Origin: Diorhabda sublineata
Taxonomy: Eukaryota > Arthropoda > Insecta > Coleoptera > Chrysomelidae
Reading direction: 5' to 3'
Length of the DNA stretch: 64,000 bases
Assembly: GCF_026230105.1 (NCBI RefSeq)
Contig: NC_079479.1
Coordinates: forward strand, 14,581,734-14,645,733
Positions 47,408-59,699 of this stretch are shown here, piece after piece. Both the position numbers and the translations under genes were made by a program. Positions within the stretch are counted from its first letter, which is position 1. Each line of letters begins with the position of its first letter. A model generated the notes under the pieces. That model ran no database searches and was not told the origin of the DNA. It saw only the letters and a list, made by a program, of their open reading frames with translations.

Positions 47408-48672
47408 ACTAGCTGATCCACTTTGTACTGCTTGAATCGATAAAACGAAGACCTAAACTTTTCTATTAAATGAAATTAAAACAAACAGAATTGTTAATTT
47501 TTGTAATAAAACAAATAAAAAAAATATTTGAGATTTTATTATTATTTTCGAATCACACTTGATGTTGCTTACTTACAAAACATAGTTTTCCTCAAATACT
47601 GGCTATTTATAAGGTTTCAATTTGATATTTTCAGACACACACAGTTATGAGACAGTCTGTTAATCATTTTGAAGCTTTCTGATACAATAAATTTTTTGTT
47701 TTGTTCTGTGGTCCATAAATAAATAGAGATGACGGTTTTCCGACGTATAATTGTCCATTCGCGACACAGGGAAACTCCAAGTTGAATCGACAAGCTTCCA
47801 ACGATTTATTTATGGTTATTGCAAAGGTCAGACGTACCGGAAATTGTAAACATTCAAAATCGAATGGTGAATCCTTTAGCATCATCTGTATACATTTCCC
47901 TTTATAATTGTTGCCTCAATGACGTTATTCATCACCTTTCTCACAGCCAGTCTTGTTCCATTGCACAGTCGAGGTTGATGATGACAACTGATTCTACTTT
48001 TAACTGCAAATTGTAAGGTGGTAATCCAGGCAATTCCAGTTAATTAATAAACTAGGATAGTTGACTACGTCATTCTGGATCATAACGGTGTCGAATGATT
48101 TGAAGAAAATCAATTGTCCCGGAAGAAAATTTTTGAATGGTCGTATTGAGATCCTCGATGTCTTTATTTCCGCCGTCAATATTGTTCGTTCACCCAGCCA
48201 ATTATGATTATTGAACTGTTGCACTGTATCTAGGAAAACACGCTGATGAAGTTCCTCTTTTGAGTCTGTGATGTGACTGAAGTCTGTGGGTAATATGATG
48301 AATCCGGTTGAGGACCACCAATGGAAAGAAAGTTGTCACGCACGTAAAGGTAATCATCACTCCCAAAAATAAAAGGATGCACTTTTGTCTGAGGTATCGA
48401 TCGATATAGAGAATGATTCGACATATTAGTTGGTTGTCAAATGTCAAATATTATGCCAAATATTATTGCGTTCAGAAATTCAATTTATAACAAGACATCA
48501 ATAAAAAACTGTTGTTTTCCTCTAATTTCAAATATTTCCATATTTATTCACTTTTCAAACCTCCTCTGGACTTCCACAAATAATTCAATACCAAAATGAG
48601 CCAAATCGGGCCAGCCGCTCTCAAGTTTTAGCGAGACTAACGAACTGCAATTTATTTTAATATATATAGATT
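47408..48672 (-). mobile_element. Helentron (Helitron) remnant, copy 2
   Basis: Minus strand. The 5' end near 48672 has TATATA followed by AAATTGCAGTTCGTTAGTC and AATTATTTGTGGAAGTCCAG, of a type common at insect Helentron ends. The 3' end near 47408 reads GTGGATCAGCTAGT, with the C-T-A-G typical of Helitron 3' ends. In between is the last third of the helicase (47664-48450). The Rep nuclease and most of the helicase are deleted, so it could move only with proteins supplied by another copy. Confidence 0.75.
47664..48450 (-). pseudogene. Helitron PIF1-type helicase, C-terminal third
   Basis: Frames in order: YLYVRDNFLSIGGPQPD near 48300-48360, NNHNWLGERTILTAEIKT (48145-48215), LPGQLIFFKSFDTVMIQNDV, and LDYHLTICS (48000-48070). 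After a shift come NGTRLAVRKVMNNVIEATI (about 47890-47960) and FECLQFPVRLTFAITINKSL with EFPCVANGQLYVGKPSSLFI (47690-47860). These are helicase motifs IV to VI of rolling-circle transposons; motif V (A-x-T-I-N-K-S-Q-G) is present but shortened, with the Q-G lost. At least two frame changes. Confidence 0.75.
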
Positions 48673-48924
48673 GATTTTTGTCAACATATTATAAATAATA
48701 GTGATACCACATTTATGAAAATTTCCAAGTGGGTTTTCTCTATTCTTCATAATATTAACAATTTGTATGCTACAAATTTTTATTATGTGAGCATCCCTCA
48801 GGGAAGTTATCATGTAGCTACTAAAAATTGTCAACTACTCTTCTCTATTAATTAAATTAAATTAAAATTAATTTATTATTTTAATTGGTTATCCTGATTA
48901 CACAACTCATTTGTTCTTCTTTCT

Positions 48925-49190
48925 TCTTCTTCTTCTTTCAATAAGACCAGGTCCTGTTCAATCCTGTACGTTTGTCCCTCTTCTTAAATCTTCCTGAGAA
49001 GCTGAACTCCAGCTCCCGTACCACCTCTTTGGTGGTCTGCCTACAGGTATGCGTGTGTTCGGTCTCTGAGTTTTAGTCCATTTGTCTTCTGGCATTCTTT
49101 CTACGTGATGCCTCCAGAATCTTTTTCATGCCCTGACCCATCTCACCACATCCTCTACGCCCAATTCTTCAACAACTCATTTCATTCTCC
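48925..49190 (-). pseudogene. LINE reverse transcriptase C-terminal tail
   Basis: Minus strand: KRFWRHHVERMPEDKWTKTQ, PNTRIPVGRPPKRWYGSWSS and SQEDLRRG. V-G-R-P-P-K-R-W is the usual tail of RTE-like arthropod LINEs, after the RT thumb. Only about 85 residues remain. Confidence 0.68.
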
Positions 49191-51049
49191 AAATTTTCTG
49201 AAGATGCAGTACACTATTATCAATAATTTGACTGGTATCGGCTAAACTCAAAAAAATCCAAGAACAGCTTTAGAAAAATCAATTTAGGGAATCAGAAGGG
49301 CTGATTGTGTACTCTAGTAAAGCGCTGTTGAAGGCTAAGAAGAATCACTGTGTGCTCGTATGTACCTGATCACGCTTACTTGAACATCAAGAGCCCAAAG
49401 CAAGACTGATTACAATCAATCAAGGTAGAGCAAAAAGACATGTTGGAAATAAATCAAATTATGGTTCAGCCAGCGAAAGAGTGAAGTCCGGAAGCCATCA
49501 AGAATGCATAATTGGCTGATGAGAGCATCGGAAAACTCGGAGGTTTAAAAAAAATGGTTAAGACACAAGTAGCAGGACATTTCACCCAGAAGTTTTGCTT
49601 TGAAGTGTTACCAGACATAATGGGATTCCTCGACCGTGCAGGACGAGGTATTGAAGAGAATATGGGAAGGCAAAGATTGTGGGAAAAAAGATCTCAAACA
49701 ATCGTGCCTATATCAAAACGACGAGAAAAGCTTACGGAGATACATTAGGGCAGTAATTGAGCGCACGTCGTAGTGACGAAAAAAATCAAGAAAATACCAT
49801 AAATAATATAATGTAGGGGCACCATTTGAACGGATAGCGATTTGTGTGCTTGACTTTCCTCATGAATGAATAAGTTAATCGATATATCTCGTTTTCGGGG
49901 GCGATTAGAAAATTTTCATTCAAGTGGTAAATGAAAATGAGTTCATTTTCTATAAAAGTGTATATATTATCACAACGCTTCTCAATATATATCACTAAAA
50001 AACTTAAACTGTCTTTCCATTGATAATACCATTCCATTTGTTTGCTCTTGGATCTTGTTTTCTACATTTTAATACACTATTCAACATAAAGATGACACTA
50101 TCAACTTTTCATTCAAGTATATAAGTCATTTGTTCCAATTTCTTCTATTTATTTCCCTCCAGTCTATGTTCAACTTATATGGTAAAAGTATAATGAAAGA
50201 AGACGAAGAAAGAAGTAGAAAAATAAGAAGAAATAGGGAGAGGGAACAGTAGAATGAGGAGAAGGAAGATAGGATGAAATGGGGTGAATAGAATGTGATT
50301 TGGTATAGTGATTGACTAATGTGAAATTGTACACATTTTCTTCAAGAAATATGATGTCACATATTTTGAAGCTATGGTTTCAAGAACTTTTGAAAAAATT
50401 TTTTGCAGCAATTTGGTAATAACGAAAATTTTGCATCAATTTTCTATCTGCACTCCCACGTTATATGTGCCTAACCAAACCTCTAAATACTCAGGCCTAG
50501 GAAAAAAATCAAGTGTTCAACCTCAATAACTGTTCTATGCAGTATATTTCGCAACGTGGCAGCGCCATTTACAAAACATAAAAAAACAGTTCAGAGTGCA
50601 TTTTCAACCTAAACTTTCAGATTACATAAGAACTACAATATTTTCTGTTCGCCAAGAAGTATTTATGGTACGAAAATAATTAGTCTTACAACTTTGGTTG
50701 ATAATGAACAGATCCTCATTTTTAACAAAAATAGAAATCTTCTGAATGCTATATTTTTAGAAATAATGGTGAAAAAATAGTTTTTGAAACATATTTCAGA
50801 AGCCTCAACGCCCTCTTTCCTCTCTACCATTAACGAACAATCAAGTACCACTCTAAATCTAACAAATGAACACTTCAGGATTTTCCCATTTTGGTCAGTT
50901 TTTCGACCGATAAATTCTCCAAATTTTCTCAAGAATCAAACAATTTTTCGACAAACTAACTTATTTGATGTCAGTTCAACCAAGAAAAGAATACAATCGG
51001 ATTAATTATTAACTAGTATCTTCATATTACATATTTCAGTATCAACATT
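49191..51049. other. No gene recognised; purine-rich tract 50190-50290
   Basis: A plus-strand frame at 49512-49748 encodes 78 residues without recognised family. The tract 50190-50290 (AGAAGACGAAGAAAG type) is almost all purine on the plus strand. Nothing else stands out. Confidence 0.35.
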
Positions 51050-51430
51050 TTTTGAATATAATTAGGTTCTTGTCAATATCAAAAAAATTTATAAGGTCAA
51101 GACATGAAATACTCCAGTGATATATTCAAGTCTCCATTTCGATGTTTCGATTTACGTTCGTCAGTATGGACAATAATAACCGATGAAATCAGACGTTAAC
51201 GATAACTTTACGTACAAACCTGACTATTGTGAATATACCGGATGGATGAATGAATATGATGTACAAATCCAATATAATATGCGATAATTGTATATAAGAG
51301 AAGTTTGAGTAAAACAAGTTAACAATTCATATACGTGTTTGTCATTTATTATTCATTTATTAATAATTATTGTAATCATCGACCTATTAAAGACTATGGA
51401 CTGTATCTTTTCACGAGTAGTTCCGAGGTG
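51050..51430 (+). other. Possible LTR end (TATA, polyadenylation-like and purine run)
   Basis: TGTATATAAGAGAAG at 51290 looks like a TATA box, followed 100 bp later by CCTATTAAAGACTATGG and then a purine run AAAAAGGGATAGAGATAGAG near 51440. The layout recalls the end of a retrotransposon LTR. No second LTR or coding region is attached, so this is tentative. Confidence 0.25.
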
Positions 51431-51693
51431 CCATCATTAAAAAGGGATAGAGATAGAGCTGCAAAGGATAAAAAGCCGTTTTATTATGTTAAATATAAAT
51501 AGGATAATCAGATATTTTATTAAAATTAAACTTTTTTGAAAATTTTAGATTGAATTTTTATGTAGACAAACCTGTTTTTAAGAAATGTTTGATTATATTT
51601 TAAAACCTCCTATAAGTATTTTTAATGAATAATTACAATTTATGATATTCTTCTTAGGAATATTTCTTTATGGCTAACGGTTTCCTTGACATG

Positions 51694-52872
51694 GATCTAT
51701 AACTCAATTTGTGCGGTTTGATAAGAGATGGCGTAATTTGCATAATATTACATCGTTGCAATATTCCGAACCTGCGTTGGAAAACTTCTGTCATTGTACG
51801 TCTTTTCAGTATATGTCATTCATTTCAAGCGTTGACAACAATAATTTTTTTCACTTAAATATGTCGAACTTTGTTCCGGAAAAAATGCTACCGAAAGTCA
51901 TCGTATTTTGGTGGAAGTTTATGGTGAACATGCTCTAGCTGAGCGAACGTGCCAAAAGTGGTTTGCACGATTTAAAAGATTTGTAGATTTTGGCTTGGAA
52001 GACGATGAACGTTCTGGTCAGCCAAAAAAATTTGAACATGAAGCATTGAACTGGAAGCATTACTCGATGAAGATTGTTGCCATTGCTAATACAAGAAGAG
52101 CTCATAGAATCTTTAGGTGTCACTTAAGCAGTCATTTAAAACGTTTAAAAGCAGCTGGATATATTTAAAAGCAAGGAAATTGGATTCCATATGAACTCAA
52201 GCCGAGAGACATCGAAAGGCGCTTTTGCATGTCCGAAATGCTACTGGAACGCCACAGAAGAAAGTCATTTTTGCATCGGATTGTTATTGGTGAATTCAAC
52301 GGCAAAGCCGAATATCCAAGACGCGAAGGTAATACTCTCTATTTGGTGGGATCAGAAAGGTGTGTTGTATTATGAGCTGTTGAATCCGGGTGAAACCATC
52401 AATGGAGAACGCTACCGAACACAATTAACCCGTTTGAAGAGAGCAGTAGCCGAAAATCGCCCGAAATATACGACCAGACATAAGGCAATAATTTTCGATC
52501 ATGACAACGCTCGACCCCATGTTAATATTCCGGTTAAGATCTATTTGAAAAACAGTGGATAGGAAGTTTTACCCCACCCACCTTATAGCCCAGACCTTGT
52601 CCCTTCTGACTAACATTTTTTCCGGTCGATGCAGAACGCCGCTCTTACTGATAAACGGTTAAAATCAGAGCAAGATATCAAAAATTGGTTTGATTCATTC
52701 TTGGCTGCGAAGCCGGCGCAGTTCTTTCGGGATGGGATCCACAAACAGCCAGAAAGATGGGAAACGGTCATAGCTTCAGATTGGAAATACTTTGAATAAT
52801 ATTATTGTACATGTTTTTCTTAAATAAACGTTCAAATTTTGAAAAAAAAACCGCACGAATTAAGTTATAGAC
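51694..52872 (+). mobile_element. DD34D mariner with both terminal inverted repeats
   Basis: Left end near 51694: ATCTATAACTCAATTTGTGC then GGTTT; right end near 52872 is the complement (GGTCTATAACTTAATTCGTG). About 1.18 kb, close to the usual 1.3 kb of mariners. A broken transposase lies between. Confidence 0.84.
51861..52799 (+). pseudogene. DD34D mariner transposase
   Basis: Begins MSNFVPEK at 51861; the frame changes near 51900. From 51908: HALAERTCQKWFARFKRF (first helix-turn-helix), LEDDERSGQPKKFE, then LKRLKAAGYI and a stop at 52166. WIPYELKPRDIERRFCMSEM and a region missing the usual G-D-E-K-W-I (first Asp lost) follow. Then 52290-52560: WWDQKGVLYYELLNPGETIN, and IIFDHDNARPHVNIPVK with the second Asp. 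A stop falls at 52560, then EVLPHPPYSPDLVPSD with the third Asp, exactly 34 residues after the second by my count including the stop. The end is RWETVIASDWKYFE at 52799. Stops and a deletion make it inactive. Confidence 0.82.
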
Positions 52873-54640
52873 CACAATATATATTTCCCTACGAATAGGC
52901 GTTTCTTCAATACCGAGGGAGTTTGGATCGATACGAAGATTTGTTTTCATATTGTTGCTGCGAACATCTCTTCACTCGGCACGCAGAAAGCAAAGTTTTA
53001 ACCAGTTGAGCCCCATTCGAGAATTTTAATATTTTTGCTCAAGACTTTGGAAGTTTTCCAATTTTCATTGAGAAAACTTAGAGTTTAAGATAACAAAACA
53101 GAATTTTCTAGTTTCCATATTGTTTATTTATTATCAAATTGGGATAAGTGGTATTTTTTATTTCATGGGATTGTAAATGAACAAATTTACTAATAGTATT
53201 TTATGACAAAATTTTTATTAAACACTAGATGAAGAACATAAAAATAAATAGTACTTTACAAATCAAAGCTTTTCGATAACAATTTTAAACATAATTTTCG
53301 ATTAAGACGACCAAAAGGTGTTTCATATTTTAAATAAAAAAAAATTCATAGTACGCTAAGTGCCCGAGAACGATTTTTATACTACAAAAAAGAAAACAGT
53401 GTCAAGTTATTAATCAGACCTGTTATTTGTGAAAGTTGTTCGATTTTTTCCATTCAAAAAACAAAATACATGTAATTTCATAGCGTTCAATAAAATAGCA
53501 TTAAGAAGCTGAAAAAAATTGTTATTTGATGTATCAACAATGAAATTCAGGTAGAAAGACTGACCCGAAGAGGTCGGCAGTTGACCGCCCCCTGGAGCGA
53601 GAAGGATCTGGCCGGTTTTCTCAGAAACATACTGTATAAGTTCTAGTTTCGCCCTTAACTCAAAAACGGATTTTTTGAGTTAAGATGTCATAGCATTATT
53701 TTCATGTTACTCATATTACTCACTGCCGAATTTTTTGCATCATGTGTCAGAACACCCGTAGATTGAATTATTCTGTGTGCATACAACGGAACAAACTAGT
53801 CATTATACCTATATATACAAACATTCCATGTATTTATAATAGCAAGTAACTGTTATTTCATTCTGAGCTAACTCTACAGAATTATGATGAAAACTGATTG
53901 TTATTCGTAATCGAACTGGCCTTGTTTGTAATTCGATTCTCTCTGTTTTGTCCAATCATGCTAATCACCCGTTTAATGGGCAACTGTCCGGATGGATTTA
54001 TAGGCAACATTGCTCAGTACAAGTTCGGTCTTTGCCGACTCTTCCCCAACATCCATTGTTCTTACTCGAAAATAAATTAGTTGTATTCTCCTTCATCAAT
54101 TTTATTTCAAATATTAAGGGTGTGCATTCTGTATGGGTTGATGTGAAGACACAGACGTAGGTGTTCGCGAGAATAAATTAATAATTTACATCAAGAATTC
54201 ATGATCACAATTAAACTTTCACGAATAAAAAAATTTTATACGAGGTATCAATTTGAAGTCTGAAGAGCAAATAAATTTGGGTGAATGCCCAAGTGCTCCA
54301 ATCTCCTGGGAGGAGTTGATGTTACTATTAAATGGTGGGTCAAGAGTCATATACTTCTCACGGATGTTAAATTCTTTTTCCAATAGTAATTTCTCTCATT
54401 TTTTTTCCTCTTCTTTTTCCTAATATTAGTAGATTATTGGCTGTTCATTGCCAGCAAGTCTTCCACAGAAGATGACGTCCAGCTTTATCACCGTTGTTTA
54501 GATGCTCTTCTTTTTTCTGGGCTATTAATTTTTTTATTTTCAACAAATGAACTAACTGTCCTTCATTATGTCTTGTATTATATATTGTTGTTCAATATTT
54601 TTATTTCATATTCTTTTATGTAGGGTTAAGCTTGTATACA
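52873..54640. other. Nothing recognised
   Basis: AT-rich, with a GC-richer patch at 53565-53640 that has no family I recognise. Confidence 0.4.
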
Positions 54641-54769
54641 GGGTCGGTCACGACGAGCTGAATCGATATGTATATAGGAAAGTAATGCGACTAGTGTTCT
54701 GAAAATTTGCTTACATGGGTTTTCCGAAATGCTCGTTTCAGCTAAAAATTTCAGTTTTCTGAAACTTCC

Positions 54770-54990
54770 AGTTATACCAAAGAAAAATACATAGTATCTT
54801 CATGTTGACTATTCATATCGTCTGTAGTATTCTATCTGTCTTCTATCTGGTCTTGTTTCTATTGCATATGTAAGGATAAGTCTTACAGTCGTTTTTCATA
54901 TTTTGATTCTATCTTCGGTATTCAAAAATCTTTCAAACTTTCGTTAAAAAGGTTCCTGCTCCAAGCCTTTAACGAGCTCCGAACTGTAGT
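54770..54990 (-). pseudogene. LINE reverse transcriptase thumb scrap
   Basis: Minus strand: FERFLNTEDRIKI then KTTVRLILTYAIETRPD. Y-K-T-x-x-R-P-I-L-T-Y-x-x-E is the thumb motif of an arthropod LINE group. About 70 residues, one stop. Confidence 0.58.
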
Positions 54991-55114
54991 AGATGGATAA
55001 AGATTTGTTCCGCATTCCTAATAGTTGTGTAATGATCTTTCTAAGAGAATTTCGTTAATCTTATGATTAATTTTTGATACAACTATTTCTGATGGATCCA
55101 GTTTGAACACACAA

Positions 55115-55376
55115 TGGGAGGCTATGATCCATTAAGCCCCTCCCCATGGATCTGATTCTGTTTGGAAGTGTTTGTGATTGTGATGAGCTCATGAAAAGCG
55201 GCATTACTTCTAATGGTAGGAGTCAAAATGCAATAAAAGTCACAGGTATCTGTTTAATTCGGTAATTAAGTTTTACGCAGCTGTCCCAGTGTTAAATGAA
55301 AATAAAAAGACCTCTAAAGTGTTGAAGGAATAAGCTCAAATAGAAGTTTTGAGAACATTATGATTAGTATTAAACC
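55115..55376 (+). repeat. Dispersed repeat, unit Q, copy 1
   Basis: GGGAGGCTATGATCCATTAA through AGTTTTGAGAACATTATGAT matches 56834-57078 in the same orientation with moderate divergence. No coding. Confidence 0.7.
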
Positions 55377-55784
55377 ATGCTCTCTATTCCATTGTATAGA
55401 GTTTTGCTTTATATACTTAGTATTTTCATTTTCACTAGTCACTTTGTCTGTAGTATCCTACTTTAATTTTTCATTCTCTCATTAAAGAGGTTACCTTGAT
55501 TCTTTATTTTTGTACCCAAGTGTTTAAAATGATATTATTATTTTACTTTCGATTGTAAAATGTATTTTTCCTCGCATTGTACAGCAAATAGAGTAATAAC
55601 GAGCTCCAATAGTGTAGTTGGTGAATAAAAATCATGCTAGGTGAGTATTTTGGAAAAACGACATACCCAGTATATTACCACGCAAAATCTTGTATCTTGA
55701 CATATCAAAACTATTCTCAAAATTCACATATAATTGAATTATTGCAAGTCAGGAGTCAAAGGTTCCAAAAATCTATTTTTTTTT

Positions 55785-55967
55785 ACATCTTTTGCAAATA
55801 TCTCGTTTTCTATGGGTTTTAAGCTAATGGTATTTTTTATCAATACTGTAGAGATTTCAATTCTCTACAGTTTTTCTATTTTATATTTTTGTATACCTTA
55901 CACTGCTTTCGAGATAGAGGGCGTAAAGCACGCGGTGAGAGAATTATCTGAAGTCAACTGGTAGTAT
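55785..55967 (-). repeat. Dispersed repeat, unit P, inverted copy
   Basis: The minus strand carries ACGCCCTCTATCTCGAAA and CCATAGAAAACGAGATATTT, matching plus-strand 56698-56822. In the other copy P lies directly before Q; here P is inverted and after Q. Confidence 0.68.
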
Positions 55968-56011
55968 CGATCAAAAACTCGCAAAATTAATAAAAATTTC
56001 GAAAGCAAATT

Positions 56012-56300
56012 CTAATTTGAATTTTCTTCTTCTTCTTCTTCTTCTTCATCGTCGTCATCGTTCCTCAGCTGCAGAATTTCAAATTCCTCTTCATTACCGT
56101 CTTCAACGACGTTTGTCTCAAAGTCATTCATGATTTGTAGGTCGAAGGTTCTATTATCATTAATATGATACAGCATTGAGACAAGCTTGTCCAATACACT
56201 GGTCCCGAGCTAAAGAGCACTGGAACCTCTCTTCCCTGCATCTACATCTTGAGCCACAGCTACTTTTGCAGTTACAGTTACAGTTTCAGATCATGCCCTA
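56012..56300 (-). pseudogene. Cys-rich plus acidic C-terminal tail of a mobile-element-type protein
   Basis: Minus strand. One frame reads CNCNCKSSCGSRCRCREERF then QCSLARDQC, a run of C-x-C and C-x3-C pairs near 56210-56285. After a frame change, 56012-56194 reads NVVEDGNEEEFEILQLRNDD and a run of Asp and Glu coded by GAA/GAT repeats (the CTT run on the plus strand at 56023-56048). A Cys-rich cluster followed by an acidic tail ends many multicopy arthropod proteins of mobile origin. The rest of the protein is not visible. Which family it is cannot be told. Confidence 0.4.
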
Positions 56301-56697
56301 AACAAGTTTGAATTTGATAATTAACGCGATTGAGCTGGAATATTTGATAATTGTACAGGTTTATTGGACTTTGTTGACTTAGTGTATTTAAATGGGGGTC
56401 TGATTCCCAGGTATAATTGTTAAAGTTTGAAAGAGTTTAAGCGTATACGGATTCTGAATAAGATGTTATTAATTATTTTCCACTTCAAGTGCTATTAGTG
56501 TGAATTAGAATATAATTACAATGTAATTAAAGTATGTCCCTTAGTAATTTTTCAATTACCGAACTATTGTGATTGTTATTGAATCGATAAATTCCAGAAT
56601 TATCCAAAAGAAAGATTGAATTTGATTAAAAGTCAATAAAAAATTATAATTATATAATTAGCAATAAATTGTAACCTTAATATTCCGAGTTATGGAT

Positions 56698-57078
56698 CGG
56701 AACTACCAAATGACCTCAAATAATTCTCTGACCGCGCGCTCTACGCCCTCTATCTCGAAATACAATATTGATGGTGAATACTTTCGGCGTAAAATCCATA
56801 GAAAACGAGATATTTGCGAAAAATATAGAAAAATGGGAGGCTATGATCCCTTCAGCCCCTTCCCAGAGATCTGCCACTGAGTGGAAGTGTTTATGATTGT
56901 GATATGCGCATGAAGAGCGGCATTACTTCTAACATTTGAAGTTAAAATTTAATAAAAGTTACTGGTATGTAGTCGATTTGGTAAGAAAAATTTACGTAGC
57001 TAAAATATTTCTAGAGTGTTGAAGAAAAATCTCGAATAGGAGTTTTGAGAGCATTTTCTCTTTACGATTAGTAGTAGA
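56698..57078 (+). repeat. Dispersed repeat, units P and Q adjacent
   Basis: P (56698-56822) is the inverted match of 55785-55967, and Q (56834-57078) is the direct match of 55115-55376. This is probably the undisturbed order of a non-coding element. Confidence 0.7.
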
Positions 57079-57079
57079 A

Positions 57080-58590
57080 CAGACGGAAATTATACAGAAA
57101 ACTATAAAAAAGCATTGAAAATTTATAGATTCCGTCCATATGGAATGCAAATTTTCCAAGAATTATATGAAGATGAGTAAGGTATTTTTTTAATAGTAAA
57201 TTTCCATTTTTCTGAATAACAGTGTTAATTGCAACCAATTAGATTTATCAAAAATGACACTTTTTTCGTAACGAACATTCACAAAACCAACTTAAATGTC
57301 ATTTTCGGTAATTTAAGGAACTATCAATCCTGGCTAGCAACTCAAATTTGTGCAAATATGTATAAGTCAGTTATTCAAGCATTTCCTATCCGAATTCTTT
57401 ATTGCAGCACCAATTTATTTGAAATTTTGACAGATGATAGGTGTGTATCCAAAAAGCGAGATCTACATGGTGCCGAAGTGGGCAACCCCTTCCTTTTCGG
57501 TGGCGGAACGTTTTTCACCCAAAATAACCCTAGAAATCGTAAGATCAGCAAATTTAAAGTAATATTGTCATGTAAAGTTTTTTCGCAAGATCAATAGTTT
57601 TTGAGTTATTCGCAATGGAAAAGTACGTCAAAAAACCTCATTTTTCAATAGTTTTTTTCGTATAACTCTGTAATGATGCATTATATCGAAAAAAGTATGA
57701 TGAATAAAAATGAAGCTTATAAAAAAACAAAGAAATTAAGTTAAATATTAAGATCTTAATGTTCTACCTAAAGCAAGTTACTAGATACTTGAATAGCTTT
57801 TGTTTTATGTAAGTGAGCATACGACCTGAAATAACGAGAAAAGGGTACATTTTTCAACAGAAAGTCGCTGAATACTTTTTAAAGAACTTAAAAATACCTT
57901 CCGAATAACTACTGATGAAAGTCGTTTCGACTGAAATTTCATTGAGATATGATGTAGAATAGTTAAAGCTAAAAAAAATTGCACTAAAACTAATGCCATT
58001 TCATTGAGAATCAAAATTAAATTTATCCCTTGTACCAAATACTTCATTTGGATGTTATTCACGGCATCTGACAGTTTGGCTGATTAGAAATTCATAATTT
58101 TGAAAAAAATGAGCATTAAATAATACTTTCTTTTTGATTTTTGAAAAAAAATTTTTTGCTCATTTTCCCTCCAAAACTATATGTGATACAAAAACAAATG
58201 AACAGTTATATTAAAACATTTTTTATGTCGATTCTTTTGCTTCTTTTTTTTTTGTAGCGTAAAAATTGACGGAATTATAACCAAATTAATCTCTCACTAT
58301 AGTGCGAGGATTGTTTATCCACAGCCCTTTGACACTTTATTAATATAATATGGAGACTCTCAATCCCTTCTAACATATATAGGCTTATAGCCTCGAAAAT
58401 TACCTTTGAAATGGTTTTTGTAGGATGTGATACCTTTAAAATTGATGGAGTTACATAAAAAATAAGAATTTAAAATTTTTTTGGCGCACAGATTTTTTCT
58501 GTTGATGCTAAGTTGCCTTCAGGTACATTTATTCATGAAAAATGTATAATCAAAACATTGAATGTCATTTAACACTACTTTTTATTGTAT
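57080..58590. other. No gene recognised
   Basis: A 122-residue frame at 57229-57597 has no recognisable domain and is flanked by stop-rich sequence; I treat it as chance. The stretch is otherwise AT-rich. Confidence 0.4.
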
Positions 58591-58597
58591 TTTTGGT

Positions 58598-59200
58598 AAA
58601 GGGGTGGTTCTTACGGGGTGTCAGGGTATAGAGAATGAAAAATCACTTTGTGTTTGGAAAATACACTTGAATACCGAAAGAATACAAAATCAACACATCA
58701 ATAGTCAATAAATTATTTTTTTATTCTATTTTGCATCAAACGGGTGGTTCTTCAGGGTTGACAGGGTATAGACAATTAAACATCACTTAAAGTAGAGACA
58801 AGAAACTTTAATACCAAAAAGAAAGCAAAATCTAAAATCTAAAAGTTTGCAGTCATTAGATTTATTTTTATTTCATCATCTGCAAAAGGGTAGTTTTTAA
58901 GGGTTGAATAATAAAAATCAATAACTAATTAAATTTTATTAAAATGATATGAATTTTTCACATTAAAAATGAAATTGTGACATTTTAAATCGTTAAAAGA
59001 TTTTTTCCTATATTATTTTCATCGGAAGGGTAGTTTTTAAAGATTTTTAAGGGTTGATATTTCAAAATATATAAACTTTCTATTATACAATATGTTAAGA
59101 TATTCATGCTGCATAAGCGAAAAACATTTGAACTGAAAAAAGTAGGAAAAACTGTTATATTGGTATTTTTCGAAAAGGGATGGTTTTCATCCCTTAACAA
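58598..59200. repeat. Tandem repeat of about 145-bp units, five cores
   Basis: A core of GGGTGGTTCTT or GGGTAGTTTTTAAGGGTTG recurs at 58602, 58742, 58888, 59028 and 59177, spaced 140, 146, 140 and 149 bp. Between cores the units are AT-rich and diverged. The array reads as an old satellite or subterminal repeat. Confidence 0.8.
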
Positions 59201-59699
59201 CAATTTGCTCATCTCGCGATCATTTAGATCTTGATATAGCGGGTAAGATAAGCTTCATTCTAAAGAAAGTCGGAGCTGCATCAAGGAATTCAGAGGTCTG
59301 ACACTATTTTGAGCTGGAATGCCTGCACTAGTAACAAATCCGAATAATTAGTTTACAGTCATGTTAAGTATATTTTTTTGGTAACCATGTGGATTAGATA
59401 TTGACATCTATATTAAAATAATTGTAGCACATGTCTTCATAATATTTAATCTTTCATAGAACAAAATTAGGAACATTCTAATCCTTACATTCTAATTCCT
59501 ACTTATATTGATATTTATATTATAACATGTACAATTGTTGATTATTAGGGCAGATTATTTGAAATCACTCGTATATTTAAATGCTTGTTGATGTAAAAGC
59601 ATAAAAGAAATTTTTATTACTGCGTTTCCAAACAGATCCACAGATGATACTCCTTTTTGTTATTTCAAAACAATTGATTCCAAACAATTTCGTATGTTA

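Noticed and set aside
49512..49748. 78-residue plus-strand open frame
   Set aside because: A gag-like origin was considered for the surrounding sequence but no motif supports it.
53565..53640. GC-rich patch that might be rRNA-derived
   Set aside because: No conserved rRNA core sequence recognised; isolated 75 bp.
57229..57597. 122-residue plus-strand open frame
   Set aside because: No domain, no codon pattern different from the flanks, no neighbouring coding; likely chance in AT-rich DNA.
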